Assembly: GCA_017411715.1 (NCBI GenBank)
Contig: JAFQPO010000007.1
Coordinates: 94,015-158,014, forward strand
Length of the DNA: 64,000 nucleotides
Source: Bacilli bacterium
GTDB taxonomy: Bacteria > Bacillota_I > Bacilli_A > ML615J-28 > CAG-313
Direction of reading: 5' to 3'
Part shown: piece after piece, positions 18,609-27,915 of the stretch
Numbering within the stretch: the stretch's first letter is position 1
Layout of the letters: the number at the start of each line of letters is the position of its first letter
Notes under the pieces: generated by a model
The model's input: only the letters and a program-made list of their open reading frames with translations
Told to the model about the DNA's origin: nothing
The model's database searches: none
Program-made: the position numbers and the translations under genes

Positions 18609-19122
18609 TTTCTTCTCCTTTCTTAACTTTTTCTAAATAATAAATTATTTCAATATTGTTTTCATCTTTCGCATAATCAAGCGGGGTTTGATTTCTCTCA
18701 TCAACTGAATATATATCTGCCCCATTTTCAATTAGTAATCTAGCCATATCTAAATTACCTTTTGTGGCTGCTAAATGAAGCGGGGTTTGATCAAACTCAC
18801 CTAATGAATTAGGATCTGCACCAATTTTTAATAATTCTTCGGCTGCTTGATATTTGCTGTGGATGATCGCATAATGTAAAGGCGTATTGAAGTCATCATC
18901 ACATATTGCGGGGTTTACACCATATGCAAATAATGTTTTGATAAATCCTCTTGAATTAGCCTTTACCGCATAATGCATTAAAGTTCTCCCTCGATATATC
19001 TTAGTATTTAAATCAACGTTTTCCACACTTAATTTGCGGATAGTTGTTTTGATATTTGATAAATGGGGATTTGTTTTTATTTCTCTAGCAAGTTGTTTAA
19101 TTAAGATTTTGTGATTAGACAT
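18598..19122 (-). CDS. Ankyrin-repeat protein
   Basis: 174 residues, cytoplasmic, no signal. After about 40 helical residues come four ankyrin repeats, recognisable by GRTLMHYAVKANSRGFIKTL, NTPLHYAIIHSKYQAAEEL, QTPLHLAATKGNLDMARLL and QTPLDYAKDENNIEIIYYL. Such proteins bind other proteins. The start at 19122 is chosen because AAAGGAAG lies upstream and it overlaps the end of the DUF4011 gene by eight bases; the open frame extends to 19167 without a ribosome site. It overlaps cdaA by 11 bases, so all three genes are translationally linked. The partner protein is not known. Confidence 0.85.
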   Translation of the reverse strand: MSNHKILIKQLAREIKTNPHLSNIKTTIRKLSVENVDLNTKIYRGRTLMHYAVKANSRGFIKTLFAYGVNPAICDDDFNTPLHYAIIHSKYQAAEELLKIGADPNSLGEFDQTPLHLAATKGNLDMARLLIENGADIYSVDERNQTPLDYAKDENNIEIIYYLEKVKKGEENEI

Positions 19123-22100
19123 GTTTTTTTCTTCCTTTTGTTTTGCTGTAAGCGAAACCATCATCACTTGTATCTAAAAGTATTTCATCAAAAGAAAGTT
19201 GTTCAACTGGTGATGTTTTTGAAGCATAGAATTTATCAACAATCTCTAATACACATCCACTTAGATCTTCAAGTAAATCTTCGACATTGTAAATTAAAAC
19301 ATTCCAACCAACTCGTTTATATTCACCATAATAGTATTGATAATCATCAAGTAAACTAAATGGCATCGTTGAATCATTACCTTCAATAATAATACTCATA
19401 TTATTAATATTACCTTTACCACGAACAACGATATCAAATCGGCCAAAGCCTGTTTCAACTTTTAATCCTTTTTCTTTTAATCTATCATATAATACTTTAA
19501 CAACTCCACTAGTTTCCTTTTGATTAACTTCACTCTTACCAATAATATTTTTAATATCATCTTTGATACGGTCTGTTTCTTCAACATTTTTACCTGGGTG
19601 ATATATAAATGTTACTTGACCACTAACAGCCATATAATTTCTAAATACCTTACCGCCTGTTAATGATTCAATATCTTTCATATCATCATAATAGAAGAAA
19701 ACATCTGTTGCGTATCTTGTGTTTTCATTAGTACAGTTAATTAGACGAATATGATGATTTAGTAATGTTACTATTTGTTTACCATCATAAGAAGCAGATA
19801 ACTTTTGAACAAATAATGTATATAAAGTTCTTTTCATTTCATTAGAACCTACAATAACATTAATCAAACTATTTGGTTTTTCATAAAAGTAATTAGTCAC
19901 ATAATCAACTAAACTACGTACTGACTCTAAACAAATAGAATCAATTTTGTGATTATAATCATATATGTATTGATCATTAATTGACCAATGGTTTTTAAAA
20001 CGGGAGCTCATCATAACATAACGACGATTAAATTTAATAATACTACTACTATTAATCTTTTTAAGTAAACTATTAGCAATTGAACTTCTAAATGAACTAT
20101 CACCAAAAGCAATTACTTGTTTACATTCACTCATCTTATGATATTTATTAGCACCAGTTAAATGACAGTCATCAACAAGTACTAAATCAAATAAGTTTAA
20201 ATCTAAATCACTATTAAATATATCTGCGGTTGCTAAATATATTTGACGATATTTATCATAATGTTGAATAATATTATTGTAGCTATTGAATCTATTCTTA
20301 CCATATTTAACTCGATATTTTTTCTCAGATTGTTCTATTTTTTGGTATATCGCATCAATGTTTTTAGTACAATAGTTTCGTTCAACTAAATTAAATTTTT
20401 CAACATAATCTAATATATTGATTGTAGGATTGTATTCCGGATGATTGATTAAGAATTCTTCACGATATTTAGTTAATAACGTATACATAAATCTTTCACT
20501 GATGTTTAATTCATAATCAGAAGAGATAATGCCTTCTTTTAAATCTTTTAATCCAAAATTACCAAAATCATTTGCATATGTTAATGCGGTTAAAGTATTA
20601 TCAATTTGATCAATTCTATCAACAAATAATGTAATTAATTCATCAACTTCTAATATGTTACACTCTAAGAAGTAAGGTTGTCCACCACTAAAGAATCTAC
20701 TAAAATCAATATGAGCTAAGTCCCATTTTGTTGATAAATCATTCAGTTCTGGATATTCTTTAGTTAGTTCAAGCATAACATCGCGTTTTAATATTTTATT
20801 AATTGCGGATTGATTGATAACTTTTTCTTTGAAGTCATCATATTGTTCAATTAAAGTTTTAAGTGAAACACAGTCAGTATCTAAACCTCTGTATGCATCA
20901 CCTAATAAACTTATATATTCTGTGCTTCTTTCTTCAATTAGTTCAGTCAAATTATATAAGTGGCGGTCCATTGTGACAAGTTTAATAATATTTTGATATG
21001 TGATATTTTTGTTGACAAAGATTTGTTTGAATCTAGTTTTAACATCATTTACTCTTGTTAAATAACTAACCCATTCTTGTAAATGGAGAGCATATTCTAA
21101 AGCTCCAATACCATCAACATAAATACCATATTGTTTTAACTTATTAACTAAATTGTCAATATAATCACATTCATAATTAAATGTTTTAATTAATTTAATA
21201 AAACTATTTTCTGCTAATACTTTTTCAATTTTAACTTTTTGGAAGAAACCAAAAATAAACTTAGCTTCCTGATTTGTCAAACTCTCAACAAATTCATAAT
21301 ATTTTTTGAAATTATTTAAGAACTCTTCATATTTCATTTTCGTATCTAATCGTAAATTAGCCGCATCTTTTAAAATTTTAGTTCCATAAGTCATGTATTC
21401 TAATACATCACGATATAAATCAGAAGCTAATAAATTATCATGTTTTAATAATTTTTTATTTAAGTTATGTTCAATCATACTTTGGAAATTACGATTATTA
21501 GATGCTTCTTTTAATAAATCATAATCGAGAATTTCAGCTTTTATCATGTATTTTAGAATGTATGATTGTAAATCTTTCGCTTTAACAATGTCCTCATATA
21601 AAGGTTTAAAGATATTTAAGAAATTTAAATGAGATGATAAATTATGTTCAATCCAATTACTCTTCACTTTATATTTACCAAGTAATTCTTCTAGTTTATT
21701 AAGAAGATGATACATATTATCAGGGAATTTCTTAATATCAAATTTGTCTATTAATTCAATTGTAATTTTTTCAATCGAATCTAAATGATTTTCAATATCT
21801 TGAGATAATTTTTTAATATCTAATTTATCACTTAATAGTTCATTTAAAGCTAAAACTTTATCATCATATTCTAATTGTGATAAATGTTTATATTCTAAAA
21901 TATCTAATAATTCTTCCGCATCTCCATATGAATAATTTTCATTAACTAGTTTTTGATAATCTTCATCTAGTTCTTTTTTATTTCCTTCATAAATATGAAG
22001 ATTGATTGCGGATTGTCTTGCTTCATCAAATTTAAATGAGTTAATCCAACATTCAGGTGGTGGAGTTTGAACAAAAGCTTTAATATTTGTAATTAAACGA

Positions 22101-23479
22101 TGAGCATCTACATATGTAGTTGGCATTTTAATATAATACTTTTTACAGAATGCTTTAAGTTTTGTAACAAACTTCACATTAGCTTTTTTAAATTCTTTAA
22201 CTGCTTTTATTAATTCACTGGTATTATCTGTACTAATGTAATTAACAACTTTTGTCCACATATTCATTGATAGTGGATCAATCTTAGTTAGAATAACTTC
22301 AATTTCTTTTAGCTTTTTATAGATTGTTTCTGCTTCAAATCTTTCTAAATCTACTTCTAATTCAATTGGTTCAATATTAGGAATAGTATTTTTGATAGTT
22401 GCTAGATTTGATAGAATTGATTTATATAAAAATCCATGTATTTTAGTAAAGATACTATTTTCATAATCAATTATAGGTTGAATTACTTCTAATGAATATT
22501 CTTCATCTGATGCTTTAGGCATGATGATTTCTGGTTCTGAAAGTAATCTTTCAACTTTAGCAAAGTTATATGTTAATGGTCCCATTTCTAAAAGACGTAG
22601 ATTTCTTTCAAACTCAATAATATTGTCGATATCTTGGTTTACATATAAGACTCTTTTATTGTTTAATAATGCATCAGCTACAATATTTAAGATTGTGTAA
22701 GTCTTACCACTACCTAAACGACCATCAACTGCGAAGTTTTCCCCAGCATGAGCTTTTAGTAAAACGTATTTTTGATTGATATTAGTTGGTAAAACGCCTC
22801 TTATATTTTTAAAATATTCATCAATGATTGCCTCAGCCGTTGTTTCATATAATGAACGCTCAACACTAAAGAAATCATCTTTAAATGAAAAGTCAGGATA
22901 TTGTACTTTACCATATGTTAAAAAGTTGCCTATTTCAAAACTACATCCTACTTCATTTGCAAGTTTTAAACCATAATTATCCATTTGGAATAAAGTTGAT
23001 ATTTTTTCAGGCTTTGGTAAAGTTATACCATGAATTACTTCTAATTCATTAACTAAAATTGTATTTAAGATCGGTTCTCCTGAACAAACAATCTTCCCTT
23101 GTTTATAATCAATATCAACTGGAATTAATACAACTGGTGCGAAAAGTTCTAAACCATCACGATTTACATATTTAATAACACCGCATGTCAAAAAGATCTT
23201 ATAAGAAGAACTTTTTTGGCGAAGTTGTAATAGATAAGTTAATTGGTAATCAAGTTCATATTCTAAATCATTACTGATTTGACCAACCCCTGTTGTTGCG
23301 ATATCAGGATAGATGCAACTAGTAAGTTCTAAAACTTGACCTGCTAATAAACTTTCTAATACTATTAAGTCAACTGTACCAAGCTCAATATAATAGTCTT
23401 CTTCTAAGATGTTTTTTAGATGTTTGTTGTCAGTTTGTAAACGATAATTGGATTTTTTTATTTCATTCATAACTTTCAC
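19115..23479 (-). CDS. DUF4011 / SF1 helicase-like / nuclease-like large protein
   Basis: 1454 residues. The N-terminus matches the DUF4011 pattern (LTCGVIKYVNRDG, FAPVVLIPVDI, GEPILNTILVNEL, residues 95-150). A P-loop follows at 253-260 (GRLGSGKT), then a very long helical insert, then a degraded helicase core: motif II reads LVLVDDCHL instead of DEAS, and a GDSSFRSSIANSL stretch stands where GDxxQL is usual. The C-terminus resembles the Vsr-like MTES_1575 nuclease (GFGRFDIVV, MSIIIEGND, GWNVLIYNVEDLL). Relatives are often phage-defence or repair nucleases; activity here is uncertain. The start may be GTG 23479 or ATG 23470. First gene of the cdaA operon. Confidence 0.8.
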   Translation of the reverse strand: MKVMNEIKKSNYRLQTDNKHLKNILEEDYYIELGTVDLIVLESLLAGQVLELTSCIYPDIATTGVGQISNDLEYELDYQLTYLLQLRQKSSSYKIFLTCGVIKYVNRDGLELFAPVVLIPVDIDYKQGKIVCSGEPILNTILVNELEVIHGITLPKPEKISTLFQMDNYGLKLANEVGCSFEIGNFLTYGKVQYPDFSFKDDFFSVERSLYETTAEAIIDEYFKNIRGVLPTNINQKYVLLKAHAGENFAVDGRLGSGKTYTILNIVADALLNNKRVLYVNQDIDNIIEFERNLRLLEMGPLTYNFAKVERLLSEPEIIMPKASDEEYSLEVIQPIIDYENSIFTKIHGFLYKSILSNLATIKNTIPNIEPIELEVDLERFEAETIYKKLKEIEVILTKIDPLSMNMWTKVVNYISTDNTSELIKAVKEFKKANVKFVTKLKAFCKKYYIKMPTTYVDAHRLITNIKAFVQTPPPECWINSFKFDEARQSAINLHIYEGNKKELDEDYQKLVNENYSYGDAEELLDILEYKHLSQLEYDDKVLALNELLSDKLDIKKLSQDIENHLDSIEKITIELIDKFDIKKFPDNMYHLLNKLEELLGKYKVKSNWIEHNLSSHLNFLNIFKPLYEDIVKAKDLQSYILKYMIKAEILDYDLLKEASNNRNFQSMIEHNLNKKLLKHDNLLASDLYRDVLEYMTYGTKILKDAANLRLDTKMKYEEFLNNFKKYYEFVESLTNQEAKFIFGFFQKVKIEKVLAENSFIKLIKTFNYECDYIDNLVNKLKQYGIYVDGIGALEYALHLQEWVSYLTRVNDVKTRFKQIFVNKNITYQNIIKLVTMDRHLYNLTELIEERSTEYISLLGDAYRGLDTDCVSLKTLIEQYDDFKEKVINQSAINKILKRDVMLELTKEYPELNDLSTKWDLAHIDFSRFFSGGQPYFLECNILEVDELITLFVDRIDQIDNTLTALTYANDFGNFGLKDLKEGIISSDYELNISERFMYTLLTKYREEFLINHPEYNPTINILDYVEKFNLVERNYCTKNIDAIYQKIEQSEKKYRVKYGKNRFNSYNNIIQHYDKYRQIYLATADIFNSDLDLNLFDLVLVDDCHLTGANKYHKMSECKQVIAFGDSSFRSSIANSLLKKINSSSIIKFNRRYVMMSSRFKNHWSINDQYIYDYNHKIDSICLESVRSLVDYVTNYFYEKPNSLINVIVGSNEMKRTLYTLFVQKLSASYDGKQIVTLLNHHIRLINCTNENTRYATDVFFYYDDMKDIESLTGGKVFRNYMAVSGQVTFIYHPGKNVEETDRIKDDIKNIIGKSEVNQKETSGVVKVLYDRLKEKGLKVETGFGRFDIVVRGKGNINNMSIIIEGNDSTMPFSLLDDYQYYYGEYKRVGWNVLIYNVEDLLEDLSGCVLEIVDKFYASKTSPVEQLSFDEILLDTSDDGFAYSKTKGRKKHV

Positions 23480-23492
23480 GACCTACTTGCTT

Positions 23493-23521
23493 ATTATATC
23501 ATATCCTTTTATATTTTACAA
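23493..23521 (-). promoter_or_regulatory. Promoter of the DUF4011-ankyrin-cdaA-PAS-ispDF operon
   Basis: TTGTAA (23516-23521), a 17-base spacer and TATAAT (23493-23498) on the minus strand, 14 to 23 bases before the candidate starts; the leader is therefore very short. Confidence 0.7.
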
Positions 23522-23543
23522 ATAATTTTCATTTTAAAAAAAT

Positions 23544-23582
23544 AAAAGCATAAACTAAATACTTTTTAGTCTATGCTTTTTT
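23544..23582 (-). terminator. Terminator after the lipoprotein gene
   Basis: A 16-bp stem around AAAAGCATAGACTAAA with a five-base loop and flanking T-rich tracts; six bases beyond the stop at 23589. Confidence 0.85.
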
Positions 23583-23588
23583 AAATTC

Positions 23589-24443
23589 TTATTGTTTAAC
23601 TTTACATTTACTTTTTATTCGATCAGCGAATTTTAATACTTCATCTTCATTAAAATCTATTTTAGAAATAATATATTCTTCATCATCGCATTCAATTTCA
23701 TAATAATCAATAAATAAATTTGATGTATTAATATATATTTTCATATCATATGAAAAACTTTCTATTTCAAAAATTATATAGTTTTTATATATTCCAAAAT
23801 CACTTATCTCATATACGCGAAAATGATCATTTTCTAGATCATTTATTACATCTTTAATTCTTATCATTGATTTAATTTTTACAAAAAAATCCTCATTGAT
23901 TGTAATAGGTTTTTGATTTTTACTTGATAGATCATTAGTTTTAGTTGGTACTCCATTAATACCATAAACCAGTCCATCATTAGTATAATTAGCCACTAAG
24001 TAAGAAAGTTGATTAGTATAGCTAATGTAACTTGATGTTTTAACAGTTGAATAGACATATTCAATATATGATTGATAATGATATTTAGACATACCATACT
24101 TTGTAGAAAACTCATGATATGTATAAGATTTTACACCATCATTATGAGTAGCATATTGGCCCATAGTTTTACATGTTTTATTTCCGTCTTCAGTATTAAC
24201 ATAATACGAAATATTAGTAGGAACCGTTAGTGAGTACCCTATTTTTCTAAAAGCTGCCTCAGGTGTAAGCGAGGTACTAATAATATATTCACCACCATTA
24301 TGATGAAGTGTGATAGTTGATTGTTCTAGCCCTGGTTTTGGTTTGTTTATTTTATTAATTCTTATAAATGATGGATTAAAACTACATCCTGTTAAAAATA
24401 ATATCATGACCGCAAACATTAATATAAATATCTTTTTACGCAT
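23589..24443 (-). CDS. Lipoprotein of unknown function
   Basis: 284 residues. The signal peptide (MRKKIFILMFAVMILFL) ends in the lipobox LTGC, so the protein is likely membrane-anchored and extracellular. The mature part is beta-rich with no recognised domain; the C-terminal third (VINDLENDHFRVYEIS, MKIYINTSNLFIDYYEI) looks like a compact fold that could pair with a membrane partner. It is monocistronic: a terminator follows and a long AT-rich leader precedes. The ribosome site is GGGAGTAGG about 7 bases before the ATG. Confidence 0.75.
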   Translation of the reverse strand: MRKKIFILMFAVMILFLTGCSFNPSFIRINKINKPKPGLEQSTITLHHNGGEYIISTSLTPEAAFRKIGYSLTVPTNISYYVNTEDGNKTCKTMGQYATHNDGVKSYTYHEFSTKYGMSKYHYQSYIEYVYSTVKTSSYISYTNQLSYLVANYTNDGLVYGINGVPTKTNDLSSKNQKPITINEDFFVKIKSMIRIKDVINDLENDHFRVYEISDFGIYKNYIIFEIESFSYDMKIYINTSNLFIDYYEIECDDEEYIISKIDFNEDEVLKFADRIKSKCKVKQ

Positions 24444-24524
24444 ATTTTTACCTACTCCCTTTTCTGCAGATACTATATTTTAATATATTTATTTTTATGT
24501 ACCAATATTATATCATAAAAAATT

Positions 24525-24560
24525 ATAAAAAAAGACATAAAGATTATTTTTTATGCCTTT
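24525..24560 (-). terminator. Terminator overlapping the end of the Clp-like gene
   Basis: An 11-bp stem (AAAGGCATAAA / TTTATGTCTTT with one G-T pair) followed by a T7 run on the minus strand; the left arm lies within the last codons of the gene. Confidence 0.8.
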
Positions 24561-26503
24561 TTAACAAATGTAAGATTATTTTCACGAACAATCACATATT
24601 TACCAATAGGTAGCAATAATAATTGACACGCAATTTTTTCCTCATCTATTTTATCTCTAATCTCATTTTTATTTATAATAGTATACCCTTTTTTAAAACA
24701 TTCATCTAAAAGTGAGTTTTCAATTATTTGTTTTTTCTTATCTTTTGTTTGTGTGTATGGTTGCGTTAAGTAAATATCATAATTAACTTTCTCAACTTCT
24801 TTTTTATTAGGCTTTTTAATGCCTATTTCACTTGTATGTCCTTTATTATTATCGATTAAAAAAATAGTATTTTGAAGGTTAATTATTCTATTTTTATTAT
24901 CTATAAAAGTTGGTTTAGAAACAATTTTGTTTATGTATGACTCTATTAAATGATGTGCCTGATGAAAGTTTTTTATATATACTACACTAAATGGATATTT
25001 GATTAAATGCTCCGATAATATACCACCCTCATCATGGCCAACATATCCTCTTTGTGAACCAATAATTTGATTTAAATCTTCTTTTGCTTGATACATTGAT
25101 AAATCAATTTCTAATAAGTTTTCTTTTGTTATGTTAAATATTAAATATAAATCATCCATCAACTCATTAATACAAAACTGTTCATTAACACTAGCTACTA
25201 AAATATTATTTTGTTTGATTTTACCAAAGAGATATCTAATAATAATTGGTTTAATATCTGGATAATTCAAAGTAGCTTGTTTTAATTTTTCAATCGTTAT
25301 TACTTTTATTCCGCTATGTTTGAATATTAGTTCATCTACTATTTGATAGGGATTTATATTTTTGTTATTTAGATTTATTGTTGCCCCTAACTCATCTAAA
25401 ATATCAATTGCTTTATCTGGAAAAGCTTTATCGATTAAATATTTATCAGATTTTTCAATAATATAATTTATTAATTTTTTTGAATAAGTTACTTGATGAT
25501 ATTCTTCATACTTATCTTTAATGTTCATTAAAATATGTTTAGTTTCTTGTTTATTTGGTTCTTCAATAAAGATTGTTTGGAATCTTCTTTTTAAAGCTTT
25601 ATCCTTATCAATATATTTATAATATTCATCTAAAGTTGTTGCGCCTATACATTTAATATCTGATCTAGATAAATAGGGTTTTAAAATATTAGCAATGTCA
25701 AGTGAACCATCATTAGAACCAGCTCCTACAATATTATGAATTTCATCAATAAAAAGAATTGCTTTTTGTTTTTTAACAAAATTCATCGCTTGAATTAATT
25801 TATCTTCTAATTCTCCCCGGTACTTAGTCCCCGCAACAATCATTCCTAAATCTAATCGATATATTGTTTCATTTTCTAATATTTCTGATAGTCCTTCGAC
25901 TATTGCGGTTTTCCCAACTCCTGCTTTACCTATTAAAAGAGGATTGTTTTTTTGTTTTTTAGATAGAATTAGTTTAATTTGATATATATAATCTTTAGTG
26001 TTGATAAAAGGATGAATCTTTTTATTTTTAGTTAAATTTAATAAAAAAGGATATTCTTTATCGTCATTTACTTCAAAAGCAAAAATATCTTCAATCCCTA
26101 ATAAAAAATCTTGGATATTAATTTTTAAATATATTAAGACTTCTTTAGCAGTATTACTTTGATCTTTTAAAATTACATAAAATATATGTTCATCAAATAC
26201 TTTATCCGAGTTAGTTTTAGATGCGAAGTTTGATGCTTCATAAACTAATTCTTCAAGTTTTTTGGAATATTTAATGTTAGTATCATTATTTGTTTTTAGA
26301 AAAATTATTTTGTTTTTCGTATCTAATAAGTCTTGATAAGTTATATGTTCTTCATTTAATAAAAAATAACTAATACTATCGGGGAATAAATACATTGCCA
26401 TTAATAAATGTAATGTAGTTACTTCACTATCGTGATACAAAATTGCTAATTCTTTTGCTTTGTCTAACATTTCTACTACTTGATGGCTTAAATTATCTAT
26501 CAT
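24551..26503 (-). CDS. Clp/Hsp100-type AAA+ protein with degenerate second ATPase domain
   Basis: About 650 residues. The Clp N-domain (residues 1-140, HDSEVTTLHLLMAMY) is followed by an intact first AAA+ module: Walker A GKAGVGKTAIVEGL, pore loop AGTKYRGELE, Walker B AILFIDEIHNIVGAG, sensor IGATTLDEYYKYI, Arg finger RRFQTIF. The second module is recognisable from SQRGYVGHDEGGILSEHLIK but lacks Walker A, the Walker B aspartate-glutamate (VVYIKNFHQAHH) and the usual C-terminal lid. No ClpP-binding loop is evident. It is shorter than ClpC or ClpB (about 810-860). The ATG at 26503 has AGGAGGT six bases upstream; 26524 has none. Divergent from hflX. Confidence 0.85.
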   Translation of the reverse strand: MIDNLSHQVVEMLDKAKELAILYHDSEVTTLHLLMAMYLFPDSISYFLLNEEHITYQDLLDTKNKIIFLKTNNDTNIKYSKKLEELVYEASNFASKTNSDKVFDEHIFYVILKDQSNTAKEVLIYLKINIQDFLLGIEDIFAFEVNDDKEYPFLLNLTKNKKIHPFINTKDYIYQIKLILSKKQKNNPLLIGKAGVGKTAIVEGLSEILENETIYRLDLGMIVAGTKYRGELEDKLIQAMNFVKKQKAILFIDEIHNIVGAGSNDGSLDIANILKPYLSRSDIKCIGATTLDEYYKYIDKDKALKRRFQTIFIEEPNKQETKHILMNIKDKYEEYHQVTYSKKLINYIIEKSDKYLIDKAFPDKAIDILDELGATINLNNKNINPYQIVDELIFKHSGIKVITIEKLKQATLNYPDIKPIIIRYLFGKIKQNNILVASVNEQFCINELMDDLYLIFNITKENLLEIDLSMYQAKEDLNQIIGSQRGYVGHDEGGILSEHLIKYPFSVVYIKNFHQAHHLIESYINKIVSKPTFIDNKNRIINLQNTIFLIDNNKGHTSEIGIKKPNKKEVEKVNYDIYLTQPYTQTKDKKKQIIENSLLDECFKKGYTIINKNEIRDKIDEEKIACQLLLLPIGKYVIVRENNLTFVKKA

Positions 26504-26544
26504 CTGACCACCTCCTATAATCATTTCATTATATGTTTATTTTT

Positions 26545-26573
26545 TTGAATTATTATCTTTAATTTGGTATAAT
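26545..26573 (+). promoter_or_regulatory. Promoter of hflX
   Basis: TTGAAT (26545-26550), 17 bases, TATAAT (26568-26573) on the plus strand, about 21 bases before the hflX start. Confidence 0.75.
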
Positions 26574-26593
26574 ATATGAAAGGATGTGATTTC

Positions 26594-27868
26594 ATGGTTA
26601 AAGCAATTGTTGCCTCTATTAAACTATCAACTACATCAGACTTAGAATTTAGTTATAAAGAAAAAGAAATGATTAAGTTATGCGAAGCAGATGATATTGA
26701 AGTTGTGTCATCAATTTATCAAAATGCTGATAGTGTTAATCCTACAACTTTTTTGGGTAAAGGTAAATTAGAAGAGATCAAAAAAGATATGGAATTATAT
26801 GAAGTGGATGTTTGTATCTTTAATACAGAACTTACTCTTCATCAATTAAATAATATTTCTAGTATTTTAGGCGAAGATAAGACTGTATATGATAGAACAA
26901 CTTTAATATTAAATATCTTCTTAACTAGAGCTAAAACTAAAGAAGCTTTTTTACAAGTTAAGATAGCTCAACTTAAATATTTCTTGCCTCGTTTAGTTGG
27001 TTTAAGAAGTTACTTATCTCGTAGTGGTGGTAGTGCATCAGGTGCCGGTAGTGCTACACGTGGTGCTGGGGAGACAAAATTAGAGCTTGATAAACGCTAT
27101 ATTAAAGCTCAAATAAACAAGTATGAAAAAGAACTCATCCAAATAAAAAAACAGCGCCAAACAGCAAGAAAAGCCCGTCAAAATTACGATCTACCATCAG
27201 TTGCTTTAGTTGGATATACAAACGCAGGAAAAAGTACAATTATGAACTATTTCATAAACAACTTTAAAGCAAGAGGTGAAAAACTAGAAGTACTACAAAA
27301 AGATATGCTTTTCGCAACTCTTGGCACAACAACAAGAATGATTAAGCTCAAAAACAATCATAAGTTCTTATTAACAGATACTGTTGGTTTTGTTAGTGAT
27401 CTACCTCACCACTTAGTAGAATCATTTAAATCTACATTAGAAGAAATTAAAGAAGCATCACTTTTAATTCATGTAGTTGATGCTAGTAGTCCTCATATGG
27501 AAAATGAATTAACTACTACTATTAGTGTTTTAGAATCTCTAGAAATTAAAAACATCCCAACTATCATCATCTACAATAAAATGGATTTAGTAAAAATACC
27601 TTTATTTAAAGAATCTGACAATACTTTACTATTATCTATTAAAGATGAATCATCTTATGAAAAGTTAGCTCAAGCTATTAACAATATCTTATTTTCTAAC
27701 TGTATCAACACAAACATTCTAATTCCATTTGAAAAATCTGCCATCTTTGATTTTATCAAAAACAATGAAGACATCATTAATATTGAATTTTTAGATAGTG
27801 GTATTTTAATTAATGCAAACATATTAGAAAAAGACCTATATAAATACCAAGATTACATTAAGAAATAA
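26594..27868 (+). CDS. hflX: Ribosome-associated GTPase HflX
   Basis: 424 residues. The N-terminal HflX domain has LGKGKLEEIK (residues about 45-60) and the glycine-rich loop GSASGAGSATRGAGETKLE; the coiled linker follows, then the G domain with G1 VGYTNAGKSTIMN, G3 DTVGFVSDLP and G4 YNKMDLV. HflX splits stalled 70S ribosomes, especially in stress. One of only two plus-strand genes in the window. The start at 26594 is chosen since AAAGGATGTG lies upstream; the ATG at 26576 overlaps the -10 region. A terminator follows. Confidence 0.96.
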   Translation: MVKAIVASIKLSTTSDLEFSYKEKEMIKLCEADDIEVVSSIYQNADSVNPTTFLGKGKLEEIKKDMELYEVDVCIFNTELTLHQLNNISSILGEDKTVYDRTTLILNIFLTRAKTKEAFLQVKIAQLKYFLPRLVGLRSYLSRSGGSASGAGSATRGAGETKLELDKRYIKAQINKYEKELIQIKKQRQTARKARQNYDLPSVALVGYTNAGKSTIMNYFINNFKARGEKLEVLQKDMLFATLGTTTRMIKLKNNHKFLLTDTVGFVSDLPHHLVESFKSTLEEIKEASLLIHVVDASSPHMENELTTTISVLESLEIKNIPTIIIYNKMDLVKIPLFKESDNTLLLSIKDESSYEKLAQAINNILFSNCINTNILIPFEKSAIFDFIKNNEDIINIEFLDSGILINANILEKDLYKYQDYIKK

Positions 27869-27878
27869 AATAATATAT

Positions 27879-27913
27879 AGAACCTGTCCATTAAAAAGAC
27901 GGGTTCTTTTTTT
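27879..27913 (+). terminator. Terminator of hflX
   Basis: AGAACCTGTC / GACGGGTTCT (one G-T pair) with a nine-base loop and a T8 run; sits between the converging hflX and lipoprotein genes. Confidence 0.88.
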
Positions 27914-27915
27914 AT

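Noticed and set aside
24441..24467. AAAGGGAGTAGG on the minus strand resembles the 5' element of a second yybP-ykoY riboswitch
   Set aside because: It lies right at the start codon of the lipoprotein gene and works as its ribosome site; no 3' AAGACC element or P1 partner is present.
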